Below are positions 45,457 through 53,225 of a stretch of DNA of 64,000 nucleotides, in pieces. The stretch is from the NCBI RefSeq assembly GCF_900489465.1, contig NZ_UEFQ01000013.1, forward strand, positions 558,001 through 622,000, in the 5' to 3' direction. The notes under the pieces were generated by a model. The model saw nothing but the letters and a program-made list of their open reading frames with translations, did not search any database and had not been told where the DNA came from. The stretch is from Aequorivita sp. CIP111184 (GTDB taxonomy: Bacteria > Bacteroidota > Bacteroidia > Flavobacteriales > Flavobacteriaceae). The stretch's first letter is position 1; every line of letters starts with the position of its first letter. The translations under genes were made by a program, and so were the position numbers.

Positions 45457-47337
45457 TTAAACAATAAACACAGGGATATTTACTTTGTGGCGAACACTAT
45501 CAACAGTGGTTCCGAAAAGTAAATCTTTAAACCCGCTGTGACCGTGACCGCCTAAAACTAACAAATCAAATTCTGCTGCATTCACAATTTTAGGAATATG
45601 CTTTTTCGGAGAACCAAACCCAAGTTTAACAGAAACGTTGAATCCTTTTTCTGTCAATTTTTCTTTATAGGTATTTAAAAAAGCTTCATCACTTTCGGTT
45701 TCATAATCATCTATTTCATCTCCATAAATCATAGCTCCTGGTGTTTCTACAATGTGAATGAGCGTATATTCCGCATCTTTTCCACCCAATTGCAGAGCCG
45801 CGGAAATACTTTTTTCGTCAGAAGTTGAAAAATCCACTGGAATCGCAATTTTTTTATAGGAAAGCGGGCGGGCCAGTTCGTCCACTTTCGCATCGAGTAT
45901 GTGTGGAACCATTTTTCTTTTTTCCGATTTAATATCTTTAATAGTAGTTTTAAAAGTTATATAAATCAACAACACTGCTGCACCAATAGCTGCGGGAATT
46001 ACCAAAGTCCAAATATATATTGGGTTTTCAGAAGTTGTGAGCCAACCTGAAATTTCATCATAAACCAGTTTTGCATTCAATCCAACAATTATAATGGTTA
46101 TGAGCCAAGAGCCAATGCGCAACGGCCATTTTATATGAAATCCGTTCATTAGCTTTTTGTTGCTTACAAAATGGATTAAAGGAATTATTGCAAATCCAAG
46201 TTGAAGGCTTAATACCACCTGGCTTAATACAAGCAGCTTTCCAGTACCGCTTTCTCCGAAATAAATTACGGTGAAAAGAGCAGGAATAATAGCAAGCATA
46301 CGTGTAATTAATCTGCGAACCCACGGTTGGATGCGCAAATTTAAATGCCCTTCCATTACAATTTGTCCTGCAAGAGTTCCGGTTAATGTACTACTCTGTC
46401 CCGCTGCAATCAGGGCGATGGCAAAAAACGCAGGGGCCACGTTTGAACCTAAAAGTGGTGCTAATAATTCGTGCGCATCTTGTATTTCTGCAACTTCAAA
46501 CATTCCGTTTTTGTGGAAAACTGCTGCTGCAAGTATTAAAATTGCTGCATTCACAAAAAAGGCCAAGTTTAGTGCAATTGCCGAATCAATAAAATTAAAT
46601 TTCAATGCTTGTTTAATCCCCTTTTTTGTTCTTTCTATTTTTCGGGATTGTACGAGGGAAGAATGTAGGTAAAGGTTATGCGGCATAACGGTTGCACCAA
46701 TAATACCAATAGCAATATAAAGAGCTGCACTATTGGGAAGGGAGGGAATAAAACCAGCCATAAGATCCCCCATATCTGGCTTCGCAAAAAACATTTCGAC
46801 AACAAAAGAACCTCCAATAATAAAAATTAAGCCAATAATGAAAACTTCCATCTTTCGCATCCCTTTGTTTAAAAGAAAAAGCAGCAAAAAAGTATCAAGC
46901 GCAGTAATTGTTACACCCCATACCATTGGTAATCCAAAAAGAAGGTTTAAACCAATGGCCATACCGATAACTTCGGCTAAATCGCAGGCTACAATGGCGA
47001 TTTCAGCTAATATATAGAGAACAAAATTCACAAATGGATTATAGGCTTCTCGGGATGCTTGGGCCAAATCTCTTCCGCGAACAACACCCAAACGCGCACA
47101 AAGGCTTTGAAGTAGCAACGCCATAATATTGCTCATTAGCAATACCCAAATTAATTTATAACCAAACTGGCTTCCTCCGGCAATATCTGTTGCCCAATTT
47201 CCGGGATCCATATAACCAACACTCACAAGATATGCTGGTCCCAAAAAGGCTAGCAATTTTTTCCAGGATGATTTTTTTCCAGCTGTTTCAATCGTTCCGT
47301 GAACTTCCTCGAGTGATTTATGGCTTCTTCTGTCCAT
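45457..47337 (-). CDS. Nramp divalent metal transporter fused to a universal stress protein domain
   Basis: A 626-residue fusion. Residues about 25-460 form an Nramp transporter of about eleven helices, with the metal-site motif GYMDPGNWATD in helix 1 and TVMPHNLYLHSS in helix 6. Residues about 475-626 form a UspA domain, starting KKIAIPVDFSTSDEKS and ending with the ATP-binding pattern GGHGHSGFKDLLFGTTVDSV. The transporter moves Mn(II) or Fe(II) with protons; the C-terminal nucleotide-binding domain suggests regulation. It begins two bases after the mntR stop and so is co-transcribed with it. Confidence 0.93.
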   Translation of the reverse strand: MDRRSHKSLEEVHGTIETAGKKSSWKKLLAFLGPAYLVSVGYMDPGNWATDIAGGSQFGYKLIWVLLMSNIMALLLQSLCARLGVVRGRDLAQASREAYNPFVNFVLYILAEIAIVACDLAEVIGMAIGLNLLFGLPMVWGVTITALDTFLLLFLLNKGMRKMEVFIIGLIFIIGGSFVVEMFFAKPDMGDLMAGFIPSLPNSAALYIAIGIIGATVMPHNLYLHSSLVQSRKIERTKKGIKQALKFNFIDSAIALNLAFFVNAAILILAAAVFHKNGMFEVAEIQDAHELLAPLLGSNVAPAFFAIALIAAGQSSTLTGTLAGQIVMEGHLNLRIQPWVRRLITRMLAIIPALFTVIYFGESGTGKLLVLSQVVLSLQLGFAIIPLIHFVSNKKLMNGFHIKWPLRIGSWLITIIIVGLNAKLVYDEISGWLTTSENPIYIWTLVIPAAIGAAVLLIYITFKTTIKDIKSEKRKMVPHILDAKVDELARPLSYKKIAIPVDFSTSDEKSISAALQLGGKDAEYTLIHIVETPGAMIYGDEIDDYETESDEAFLNTYKEKLTEKGFNVSVKLGFGSPKKHIPKIVNAAEFDLLVLGGHGHSGFKDLLFGTTVDSVRHKVNIPVFIV

Positions 47338-47339
47338 CG

Positions 47340-47999
47340 CTATTCTTGGGTTTGAACGTAAAGGTTCTCTGCAATTTTATGTGAGATAAAAAATTGTTCG
47401 CTTCCTACTTGAATTATCATAGACCCGTCAAAAAATTCTTTCCCCAAAACATAGATTTTGGTGCCGATACTGATTTTCTTTTTGTCTAAATATTGAAGAA
47501 ACTCTGGGCTAGATTCTTTCACTCCCACACAAACTCCTTTCTGGTTTTTGTCAATTTCTGAAAGTATTTTTTTCTCTGTGCGTTTTAAAACGCCATGTTT
47601 ATCCGGAATTGGATCACCGTGTGGATCAAAATCTGGACTGCCCAAAAATTTATCGAGGCGTATTATGAGCTCTTCAGATTGAATATGCTCTAATTGTTCG
47701 GCAATTTCGTGAACTTCATCCCAATGAAAACTCAATTTCTCAACTAAAAAAACTTCCCATAATCTGTGTTTTCTTATAACACCTGCTGCTACTTTTTTCC
47801 CACTCCCTGTCAATTGCACCCCTTTATAACGCTTATAGGTGAGCAATTTTTTCTCTGCGAGTTTTTGAATCATATCTGTTACAGATGATGGCTTAGTTTC
47901 CATACTTTCTGCAATTGCATTTGTGCTAATCTCACCCTGAAATTCGTTTTCCAGGTGAAAAATGGCTTTAAGATAATTTTCTTCGGCTAATGTAAACAT
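47340..47999 (-). CDS. DtxR/MntR-family metal-dependent regulator
   Basis: A 219-residue regulator: N-terminal winged helix (LAEENYLKAIFHLE, STNAIAESMETKPSSVTDM), a metal-binding dimerisation domain (HRLWEVFLVEKL and HEIAEQLEHIQSEELI, with the HxxxExxxH-like pattern) and a C-terminal SH3-like FeoA domain. Iron or manganese bound to it would turn on DNA binding. I choose the ATG at 47999; the upstream GTG overlaps the -7 element. Its stop is followed two bases later by the Nramp-Usp gene. Probable regulator of that gene and of feoAB. Confidence 0.9.
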   Translation of the reverse strand: MFTLAEENYLKAIFHLENEFQGEISTNAIAESMETKPSSVTDMIQKLAEKKLLTYKRYKGVQLTGSGKKVAAGVIRKHRLWEVFLVEKLSFHWDEVHEIAEQLEHIQSEELIIRLDKFLGSPDFDPHGDPIPDKHGVLKRTEKKILSEIDKNQKGVCVGVKESSPEFLQYLDKKKISIGTKIYVLGKEFFDGSMIIQVGSEQFFISHKIAENLYVQTQE

Positions 48000-48004
48000 A
48001 GGCA

Positions 48005-48012
48005 CAAAAGTA
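48005..48012 (-). promoter_or_regulatory. -7 element of mntR
   Basis: On the minus strand TACTTTTG, followed by five bases and the ATG at 47999, so the transcript is likely leaderless. A -33 TTTG is not seen. Confidence 0.5.
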
Positions 48013-48041
48013 AATATATTTTTCTATTAATGCATATTATA

Positions 48042-48061
48042 TTTTTAGCCTTGTCTAAAAA
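48042..48061. promoter_or_regulatory. Dyad upstream of mntR, possible operator
   Basis: TTTTTAG-CCTTGT-CTAAAAA is a perfect 7-bp inverted repeat around a six-base centre, the form of DtxR/MntR-family operators. A second TTAGCTAA dyad lies at 48084-48091. It shares GCCTTGTYTAAAA with the site in the feoA promoter. Confidence 0.5.
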
Positions 48062-48136
48062 AATTAAAATATATAGTTTCAAATTAGCTAAAAAGCCAAA
48101 GTTAATATTCTTGAAGAAAATAATTATTTGTGAAAA

Positions 48137-48868
48137 CTAAAACCCGCGCTCTTTTTGAAGCTGCTCATATGCTTCCTGCACCTTTTTGAACTTTTCCTCG
48201 CCACCTTTTTGGTGGGCTTCGTCCATATGCTGTAGTTTGTCGGGATGGTATTTTTTTACCATTGTGCGGTAAGCGGTTTTTATTTCTGAGGTTGTGGCGG
48301 TCCTTTCAATCTCCAAAATCTTGTAAGCGCTGTCGGGATTTTTGAAAAACATTGCTTTTATGCTTTCAAAATCGCGCGCATATATACCTAGAAATCCAGC
48401 AATTCTATTTATTTCGTTTACTTCGGAAGTTGAAACGTTGCCATCTGCGTTTGCAATGCTGAACAAAAAGTGAAGAATTTGAAGACGGCTTTCATAACGA
48501 GTTCGTTGTTGTAAAAGGCTACAAATGTTTTGTGCCGAAATTTCACGATTCTTTATTACTTCATTAAAAACTTTAAATGTAGCGTTGGCACGCTCCCGTC
48601 CGTAAGCCTGCACAAAATACTGGCGTACATAATCCAGTTCTGTCTGGCTTACTTGGCCGTCCGCTTTTATGACCAATGAGGCCAAGGAAAGCAAATTGAG
48701 TTCAAAATCTGCAGGAGTAACTTGCTGTTGTGATGTGCCGAAAGACGTTTGAAAAGTTTTACCCTTCACACTTAGATTGTCTAAAAGACTTCCTATAAGA
48801 AAACCCGCGATAGCACCCGGAAATCTATAAACAAAGTAACCAAGAACGGCCAATAACCAACGAAGCAT
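48137..48868 (-). CDS. TerB-DnaJ domain protein (DjlA-like)
   Basis: A 243-residue protein: an N-terminal hydrophobic helix (MLRWLLAVLGYFVYRFPGAI), a TerB-type helical domain (about 55-165; LLSLASLVIKADGQVSQTELDYV and FSIANADGNVSTSEVNEINR) and a C-terminal J domain with the HPD motif (MVKKYHPDKL). DjlA-like proteins recruit DnaK at the membrane. I choose the ATG at 48868: the longer frame starts with TTG at 48901, which lies inside the -7 promoter element. Standing alone between mntR and the bacilliredoxin gene. Confidence 0.85.
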   Translation of the reverse strand: MLRWLLAVLGYFVYRFPGAIAGFLIGSLLDNLSVKGKTFQTSFGTSQQQVTPADFELNLLSLASLVIKADGQVSQTELDYVRQYFVQAYGRERANATFKVFNEVIKNREISAQNICSLLQQRTRYESRLQILHFLFSIANADGNVSTSEVNEINRIAGFLGIYARDFESIKAMFFKNPDSAYKILEIERTATTSEIKTAYRTMVKKYHPDKLQHMDEAHQKGGEEKFKKVQEAYEQLQKERGF

Positions 48869-48898
48869 AGAATTGTAATTTTTCTTTTTTTGAGCCGA

Positions 48899-48906
48899 CA
48901 AAGGTA
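48899..48906 (-). promoter_or_regulatory. -7 element of the TerB-DnaJ gene
   Basis: On the minus strand TACCTTTG matches TAnnTTTG, 30 bases before the chosen ATG. It shows that the longer frame would start before transcription does. Confidence 0.5.
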
Positions 48907-49031
48907 CTCAATTAAACAAACAAATTTAAAACACTAAATACGAAACATTCATTATGCGGTTTAATTTAAATTTTATGATTTCCTTGGCATACTGAACAGA
49001 GAATTTGGAATTTTCTGAACATCATAATTTG

Positions 49032-49039
49032 TATCTTTG
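49032..49039 (+). promoter_or_regulatory. -7 element of the bacilliredoxin gene
   Basis: TATCTTTG, with TTTG at 49004-49007 (24-base spacing, slightly long), 35 bases before the start codon at 49075. Confidence 0.5.
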
Positions 49040-49074
49040 CAATCACATTTCAATAATCATTAAAAGAAATATTT

Positions 49075-49485
49075 ATGTACCCACCCGAACTAGTAAAACC
49101 GATGCGTGAAGATCTAACTAAAGTAGGTTTTTCCGAATTATATACAGCAAGCGATGTTGAAGAGGCATTAAAACAAGAAGGAACAACTTTAGTAGTTGTA
49201 AATTCTGTTTGTGGTTGTGCAGCTGCAAACGCACGGCCTGGCGCAGCAATGTCACTTGATAACAGTAAAAAGCCAGATCATTTAGTGACAGTTTTTGCAG
49301 GCGTTGACCGCGAAGCTGTAGATACTGCTCGAGCTAATATGGTTCCCTTTCCGCCAAGTTCACCTTCTATGGCATTGTTTAAAAATGGCGAATTGGTTCA
49401 TATGCTGGAACGCCACCATATTGAAGGCCGTCCCGCACAAATGATTGCTGAAAACCTGAAAGGCGCTTATAACGAATACTGCTAA
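49075..49485 (+). CDS. Bacilliredoxin (BrxA/BrxB, YphP-like)
   Basis: A 136-residue thioredoxin-like protein with the CGC motif of bacilliredoxins (NSVCGCAAANARPG, C46 and C48). In Firmicutes these remove bacillithiol from oxidised proteins; in Bacteroidota, several of which make bacillithiol, the same role is plausible. It is followed closely by a small membrane protein gene, and the pair ends at an intrinsic terminator. Confidence 0.92.
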   Translation: MYPPELVKPMREDLTKVGFSELYTASDVEEALKQEGTTLVVVNSVCGCAAANARPGAAMSLDNSKKPDHLVTVFAGVDREAVDTARANMVPFPPSSPSMALFKNGELVHMLERHHIEGRPAQMIAENLKGAYNEYC

Positions 49486-49503
49486 ATTTGAGAATCTGGC
49501 ATT

Positions 49504-49725
49504 ATGAAAATTACTAAGCCATTTACAATTGTGATAGGTATTTTAGCGCTCGGAGCTCTTATTTTTAACATTTATCAAAATCCGACGGTTTCACATTTAT
49601 TCGGAAAAGAAATAAATGATTGGTTATACCGAGCATTTTGGTTATTAATTGTTGCTCTTTGTGTTTACAACTATATTTATATAGACCGAAACACCTTAAA
49701 AAATAAGTCAAAATCCAAACGTTGA
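49504..49725 (+). CDS. Small membrane protein, unknown
   Basis: A 73-residue protein with two membrane segments (FTIVIGILALGALIFNIY and AFWLLIVALCVYNYIYI). It starts 18 bases after the bacilliredoxin stop, so it is likely co-transcribed. No family is recognised; the C terminus is basic. Confidence 0.65.
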   Translation: MKITKPFTIVIGILALGALIFNIYQNPTVSHLFGKEINDWLYRAFWLLIVALCVYNYIYIDRNTLKNKSKSKR

Positions 49726-49760
49726 ATATTCAATTTTGAAAATATAAATAAGTAAAAAGT

Positions 49761-49786
49761 AAAACCGTCTTTTTTAAGGCGGTTTT
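49761..49786 (+). terminator. Intrinsic terminator after the bacilliredoxin pair
   Basis: AAAACCGTCTT (49761-49771) pairs with AAGGCGGTTTT (49776-49786), one G-T, around a four-T loop, then CTTATTTTTG. Confidence 0.8.
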
Positions 49787-49788
49787 CT

Positions 49789-49796
49789 TATTTTTG
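49789..49796 (+). promoter_or_regulatory. -7 element of the plsC gene
   Basis: TATTTTTG immediately after the terminator hairpin and seven bases before the start codon at 49804. The transcript would begin at or near the ATG. Confidence 0.5.
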
Positions 49797-49803
49797 AACC
49801 GTA

Positions 49804-50547
49804 ATGAATGCACTATTAAAAATTATCAGTTATCCATTTACGGTATTGTTTTACCTGCTCTTCGGTATTACAATTTTATTTTTTCATCCAGTTCAGTGGG
49901 TTTGCTTTAACTGGTTTGGATACAATGCACACAAAAAAAGTGTTGATTGTTTCAATTGGACCTTATTGCGGTGTTTAAATGTTTTAGGAACCACTTTTCA
50001 CGTTGATATAAACACGAGCATTCCCAACAATGTGCCAATAATAATTGTTTCAAACCATCAAAGCATGTGGGATATTTCACCCTTAAGCTGGTATTTGCGG
50101 AAATATCATCCCAAATTTATTTCCAAGGTAGAATTAGGAAAAGGAATCCCTTCTGTTTCCTATAATCTACGTCACGGCGGTTCCATTTTAATAGACAGAA
50201 AAAACCCAAGGCAGGCGATAGTAGAATTGGTGAAGTTTTCAAAATACCTTCAAAAATTTAAAAGAAGTGGAGTAATTTTCCCTGAAGGAACCCGAAGCAA
50301 AACTGGTGTTCCCAAACCCTTCCGAAGAAGCGGATTGCAAACGCTTTTCAAAAAAATTCCTGATGGATATGTTGTTCCAGTTACAATTAACAATTCCTGG
50401 AAACTACAACGTCGGGGCATGTTCCCTATACAATTAGGTGTTTGCCTAGAAATAATTGCCCACCCCGCAATCAAAATATCAGATTATGATGTTGAAATGC
50501 TGATTGACAAAGTGGAAGAAACAGTCACTTCAAAAATCCACAAATAA
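49804..50547 (+). CDS. plsC: 1-acyl-sn-glycerol-3-phosphate acyltransferase
   Basis: A 247-residue membrane acyltransferase. The catalytic NHQSMWDISP (His-x4-Asp) is near residue 80 and the phosphate-binding FPEGTRSKTG near 160; the N-terminal hydrophobic hairpin anchors it. It adds the second acyl chain in phospholipid synthesis. Its stop shares the A with the start of the next gene (TAATG), so the two are co-translated. Confidence 0.93.
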   Translation: MNALLKIISYPFTVLFYLLFGITILFFHPVQWVCFNWFGYNAHKKSVDCFNWTLLRCLNVLGTTFHVDINTSIPNNVPIIIVSNHQSMWDISPLSWYLRKYHPKFISKVELGKGIPSVSYNLRHGGSILIDRKNPRQAIVELVKFSKYLQKFKRSGVIFPEGTRSKTGVPKPFRRSGLQTLFKKIPDGYVVPVTINNSWKLQRRGMFPIQLGVCLEIIAHPAIKISDYDVEMLIDKVEETVTSKIHK

Positions 50548-51215
50548 TGGTTTCATTTTTTTCTACCGAAGAAATAATCCAAAACACAATCAGCTTCGTT
50601 AAGAATAAATTACAAAATGCCGAAGGTGGCCACGATTGGTTTCACATTGAACGTGTTTACAAAAATTCATTGTTGATTTCCGAAAGTGAAACAGTGGACA
50701 AAACTGTAGTCGTACTCGGTGCATTGCTTCACGATATAGCCGATTCAAAATTCCACGATGGCGATGAAACCTTGGGGCCAAAAATGGCACGTCAATTCTT
50801 AAAATCACAAAATCTTTCAGAAGAAATAATTGAGCACGTTGTAAAAATAATTGAAAATATTTCTTTTAAAGGTGGCAATAAAAACCAAGAATTTCATTCA
50901 AAGGAATTGGATGTTGTTCAAGATGCAGATAGGTTGGATGCGTTGGGGGCAATAGGAATTGCTAGAACTTTTAATTATGGAGGTTTTAAAAACCGAAAAC
51001 TTTACGACCCGGAAATAAAACCGAATTTGAATATGACTCCTTCAGAATACAAAGCTTCGGATGCACCAACAATCAATCATTTCTACGAAAAACTGTTTCT
51101 GTTAAAAGACCGAATGAATACTGAAACTGGACGGCGAATCGCTGCAGACAGACATTTATTTATGGAAGAATTTCTTAAACAATTCTATGCGGAATGGGCA
51201 GGTAAAAAAATATAA
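50547..51215 (+). CDS. HD domain phosphohydrolase
   Basis: A 222-residue HD-domain hydrolase. Metal ligands are seen as GGHDWFHIERVY (His, about 28-32), LLHDIADSKFHDG (His-Asp, about 68-76) and QDADRLDALGAIG (Asp). This is the YedJ-like group of small HD hydrolases, substrates unknown. It overlaps the stop of plsC by one base. A lipid-related or nucleotide role cannot be decided from context. Confidence 0.88.
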   Translation: MVSFFSTEEIIQNTISFVKNKLQNAEGGHDWFHIERVYKNSLLISESETVDKTVVVLGALLHDIADSKFHDGDETLGPKMARQFLKSQNLSEEIIEHVVKIIENISFKGGNKNQEFHSKELDVVQDADRLDALGAIGIARTFNYGGFKNRKLYDPEIKPNLNMTPSEYKASDAPTINHFYEKLFLLKDRMNTETGRRIAADRHLFMEEFLKQFYAEWAGKKI

Positions 51216-51432
51216 CGGATTTAGTTTTCCTTATTTATTGTGTGAAATTACAGTCCTATTATCTTAAGAGTCGCTACAAATCATTCTTGCCAAATGACTT
51301 AAAAGAAACATTTGTGAAGCCTATTTCCGATAAATTACTTAAATTTAGTCCTTTAATAACATATTTTAAAAAAGTAATATCCTCACATTACAATTTTAAT
51401 ACTCCAATATTTCTGGAGGCTAATTATAAAAT

Positions 51433-51440
51433 TAATTTTG
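51433..51440 (+). promoter_or_regulatory. -7 element of the TIR gene
   Basis: TAATTTTG ends six bases before the ATG at 51447 and contains the TTG that would be an alternative start. It implies a leaderless transcript. The -33 element is weak. Confidence 0.45.
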
Positions 51441-51446
51441 GATATT

Positions 51447-51914
51447 ATGTCAGATTCTTCAACAAAAAAAGTTCAAATCTTTACCTCCTACGCCCACGAA
51501 GATGAGGAACTCAAAAACGAAATGGACAAATACCTAAAGGTATTAAAACGATCCGGAAAAATTGATACTTGGAATGATAGAGCTCTAATTGCTGGGCAGG
51601 AATGGAATGATTCTATAATGGATGAATTGCGAAAGGCCAATGTAATTTTGCTCTTAATTAGTGTTGATTTTAATGCTTCAGATTTTATTTGGGATAAAGA
51701 GTTGGCAGAATCCATGCGTCGTCATGAAGAAGGTAGTGCTTACGTAGTGCCCATTATTCTTAGAAACTGCAAATGGACCTCATTGCCCTATGCAAAATTG
51801 CAGGCTCTGCCCCGAAACGCCCGTCCAATTTTAGACTATCCAGATCGAGATGCTGCTTTTACAGAAGTGGCAGACGGTATTGAACGACTCGTTGACCACA
51901 TTTTAGCAAAATAG
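51447..51914 (+). CDS. Soluble TIR domain protein
   Basis: A 155-residue protein consisting almost entirely of one TIR domain: KVQIFTSYAHEDEELKNEM (first strand and BB start), DTWNDRALIAGQEWNDSI, VILLLISVDFNASDFIW, then DKELAESM with the expected catalytic glutamate (E85), and VVPIILRNCKWTSLPYAKLQ. This type of TIR is common in bacterial signalling and conflict proteins, where TIR domains cleave NAD. No fused sensor or effector. 60 bases separate it from a TIR-like/RDD membrane protein on the same strand with no promoter between, so they form an operon. NADase activity is inferred. Confidence 0.85.
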   Translation: MSDSSTKKVQIFTSYAHEDEELKNEMDKYLKVLKRSGKIDTWNDRALIAGQEWNDSIMDELRKANVILLLISVDFNASDFIWDKELAESMRRHEEGSAYVVPIILRNCKWTSLPYAKLQALPRNARPILDYPDRDAAFTEVADGIERLVDHILAK

Positions 51915-51974
51915 TTTACTGGCTAGGCCCAGTTATAATATTAACTAATTACTAACCAATAAAAGATTTTCAAA

Positions 51975-53141
51975 ATGGCAATTGATCAATCAGAAGTATC
52001 CACAGCTACAATAAACATCTATTTTTTAGCGGCACCAGAGGATGAACAACAGTGTATAGCTGTAAAAAAATATCTTGCCCCAGTCATAAGAAGCTCAAAA
52101 AGACCCATTGAAATTGAAAGTGACTTTGAAATTCCACCCGGTCAGGATGTAAAACAATACAAAGAGAAATTGTATAAAGCAGATATTGTCCTTGCTTTTA
52201 TAAGTTCCGATTTCATTAACGATGATGAAACGTATCTGCGCACCCAGAAAGTCATAGAAAGATATAATAGAAATGAAACCGTAATGCTTCCTATTTTGGT
52301 GCGTAACTGTATGTGGAAATCGACTCCGTTTGTAAATTTGCCACTCTTACCAAAAAATATCCAACCGCTAAATAACAAGCAATTTTGGAATAGTGAAGAC
52401 GATGCCTTAACTGCAGTAGTTACAGATATCTATGAGTCTATCGAGAATTTTAGTTATGAAAATGCAGAGGAAGATGAGCTAGTTGATGAAAAGGTTTCTG
52501 AACTATTGACCGAAACACATATAGATAGAACCCCACCAGAAAATGAAACGTTTGAGGTAGAAACTGATAAAGAAGCACCCAGTGTTGAAAAAATACAAGA
52601 AAAAGTAGAGCCCAAAAAAGTGGAACCGCAACCGCTTAAAGCAAAACCCAAAAACATCAACAATGTAGCCATGGATGTTGATTGGCGAAAAAGTTACTAT
52701 AAAAATGTATTTTGGAAACGTGCTATAGCCTTTTTTCTAGACAATATAATCACCGCGATTCCTTCAGTGCTAATAGCTTTTCTTTTTTGGACTATTATTT
52801 CGGTAATTGTTTCAGACACTCAAGAAATATCGGAAACCGAGACACTCTTTATGATTTTATTCAGCTTTTTTTTCTATTTTGTTATCTGCGCCATTTTCGA
52901 GTCCTCAAAGCATCGGGGTACTTTTGGCAAACAAATTATGAAACTGGAGATTACCGATAGAAATGGACATCGGGTTTCTTTTTTTAAAGCCTTTTGGCGA
53001 AATATTCTCCGTTTTATTGTTGCCTATTCCTATGTTTTGATAATTCCTTTTATCATACAGATTTTCACATTTATTAAAACCAAAAAATTCTTTCACGATC
53101 AGCTTTCCTATACCGTTGTGGGTGAAAAGATGAAGCATTAA
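51975..53141 (+). CDS. TIR-like domain fused to an RDD membrane domain
   Basis: A 388-residue protein in three parts. Residues 12-155 form a TIR-like domain paralogous to the upstream protein (INIYFLAAPEDEQ, KADIVLAFISSDF, LPILVRNCMWKSTPFVNL), but where the upstream protein has DKE the sequence reads RTQKV, so the catalytic Glu appears lost. Residues about 156-235 are an acidic then Lys/Pro-rich linker with no predicted structure. Residues 240-385 are an RDD domain (FWKRAIAFFLDN, about 247-257; two further helices; FHDQLSYTVV near the end) with the Arg-Asp-Asp pattern. The TIR-like domain would face the cytoplasm. A membrane-bound regulator or scaffold for the soluble TIR is a plausible inference. 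Confidence 0.85.
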   Translation: MAIDQSEVSTATINIYFLAAPEDEQQCIAVKKYLAPVIRSSKRPIEIESDFEIPPGQDVKQYKEKLYKADIVLAFISSDFINDDETYLRTQKVIERYNRNETVMLPILVRNCMWKSTPFVNLPLLPKNIQPLNNKQFWNSEDDALTAVVTDIYESIENFSYENAEEDELVDEKVSELLTETHIDRTPPENETFEVETDKEAPSVEKIQEKVEPKKVEPQPLKAKPKNINNVAMDVDWRKSYYKNVFWKRAIAFFLDNIITAIPSVLIAFLFWTIISVIVSDTQEISETETLFMILFSFFFYFVICAIFESSKHRGTFGKQIMKLEITDRNGHRVSFFKAFWRNILRFIVAYSYVLIIPFIIQIFTFIKTKKFFHDQLSYTVVGEKMKH

Positions 53142-53167
53142 TTGCTTTCTGAAATATAGTGGTAAAT

Positions 53168-53200
53168 AATAATGCCGATGCTTTTTGCATCGGCATTATT
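53168..53200. terminator. Bidirectional intrinsic terminator
   Basis: A perfect 14-bp stem: AATAATGCCGATGC (53168-53181), loop TTTTT, GCATCGGCATTATT (53187-53200). It separates the TIR operon (plus) from the convergent S9 peptidase (minus). Confidence 0.9.
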
Positions 53201-53225
53201 TGGTTTGATAAATATTTTGATGTGT

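Noticed and set aside
48137-48901. Longer start at 48901 for the TerB-DnaJ gene
   Set aside because: The TTG is inside the promoter -7 element.
51242-51505. Open frame of 87 codons before the TIR gene
   Set aside because: GTG start, basic composition typical of chance frames, and a 68-base overlap with the well-supported TIR gene.
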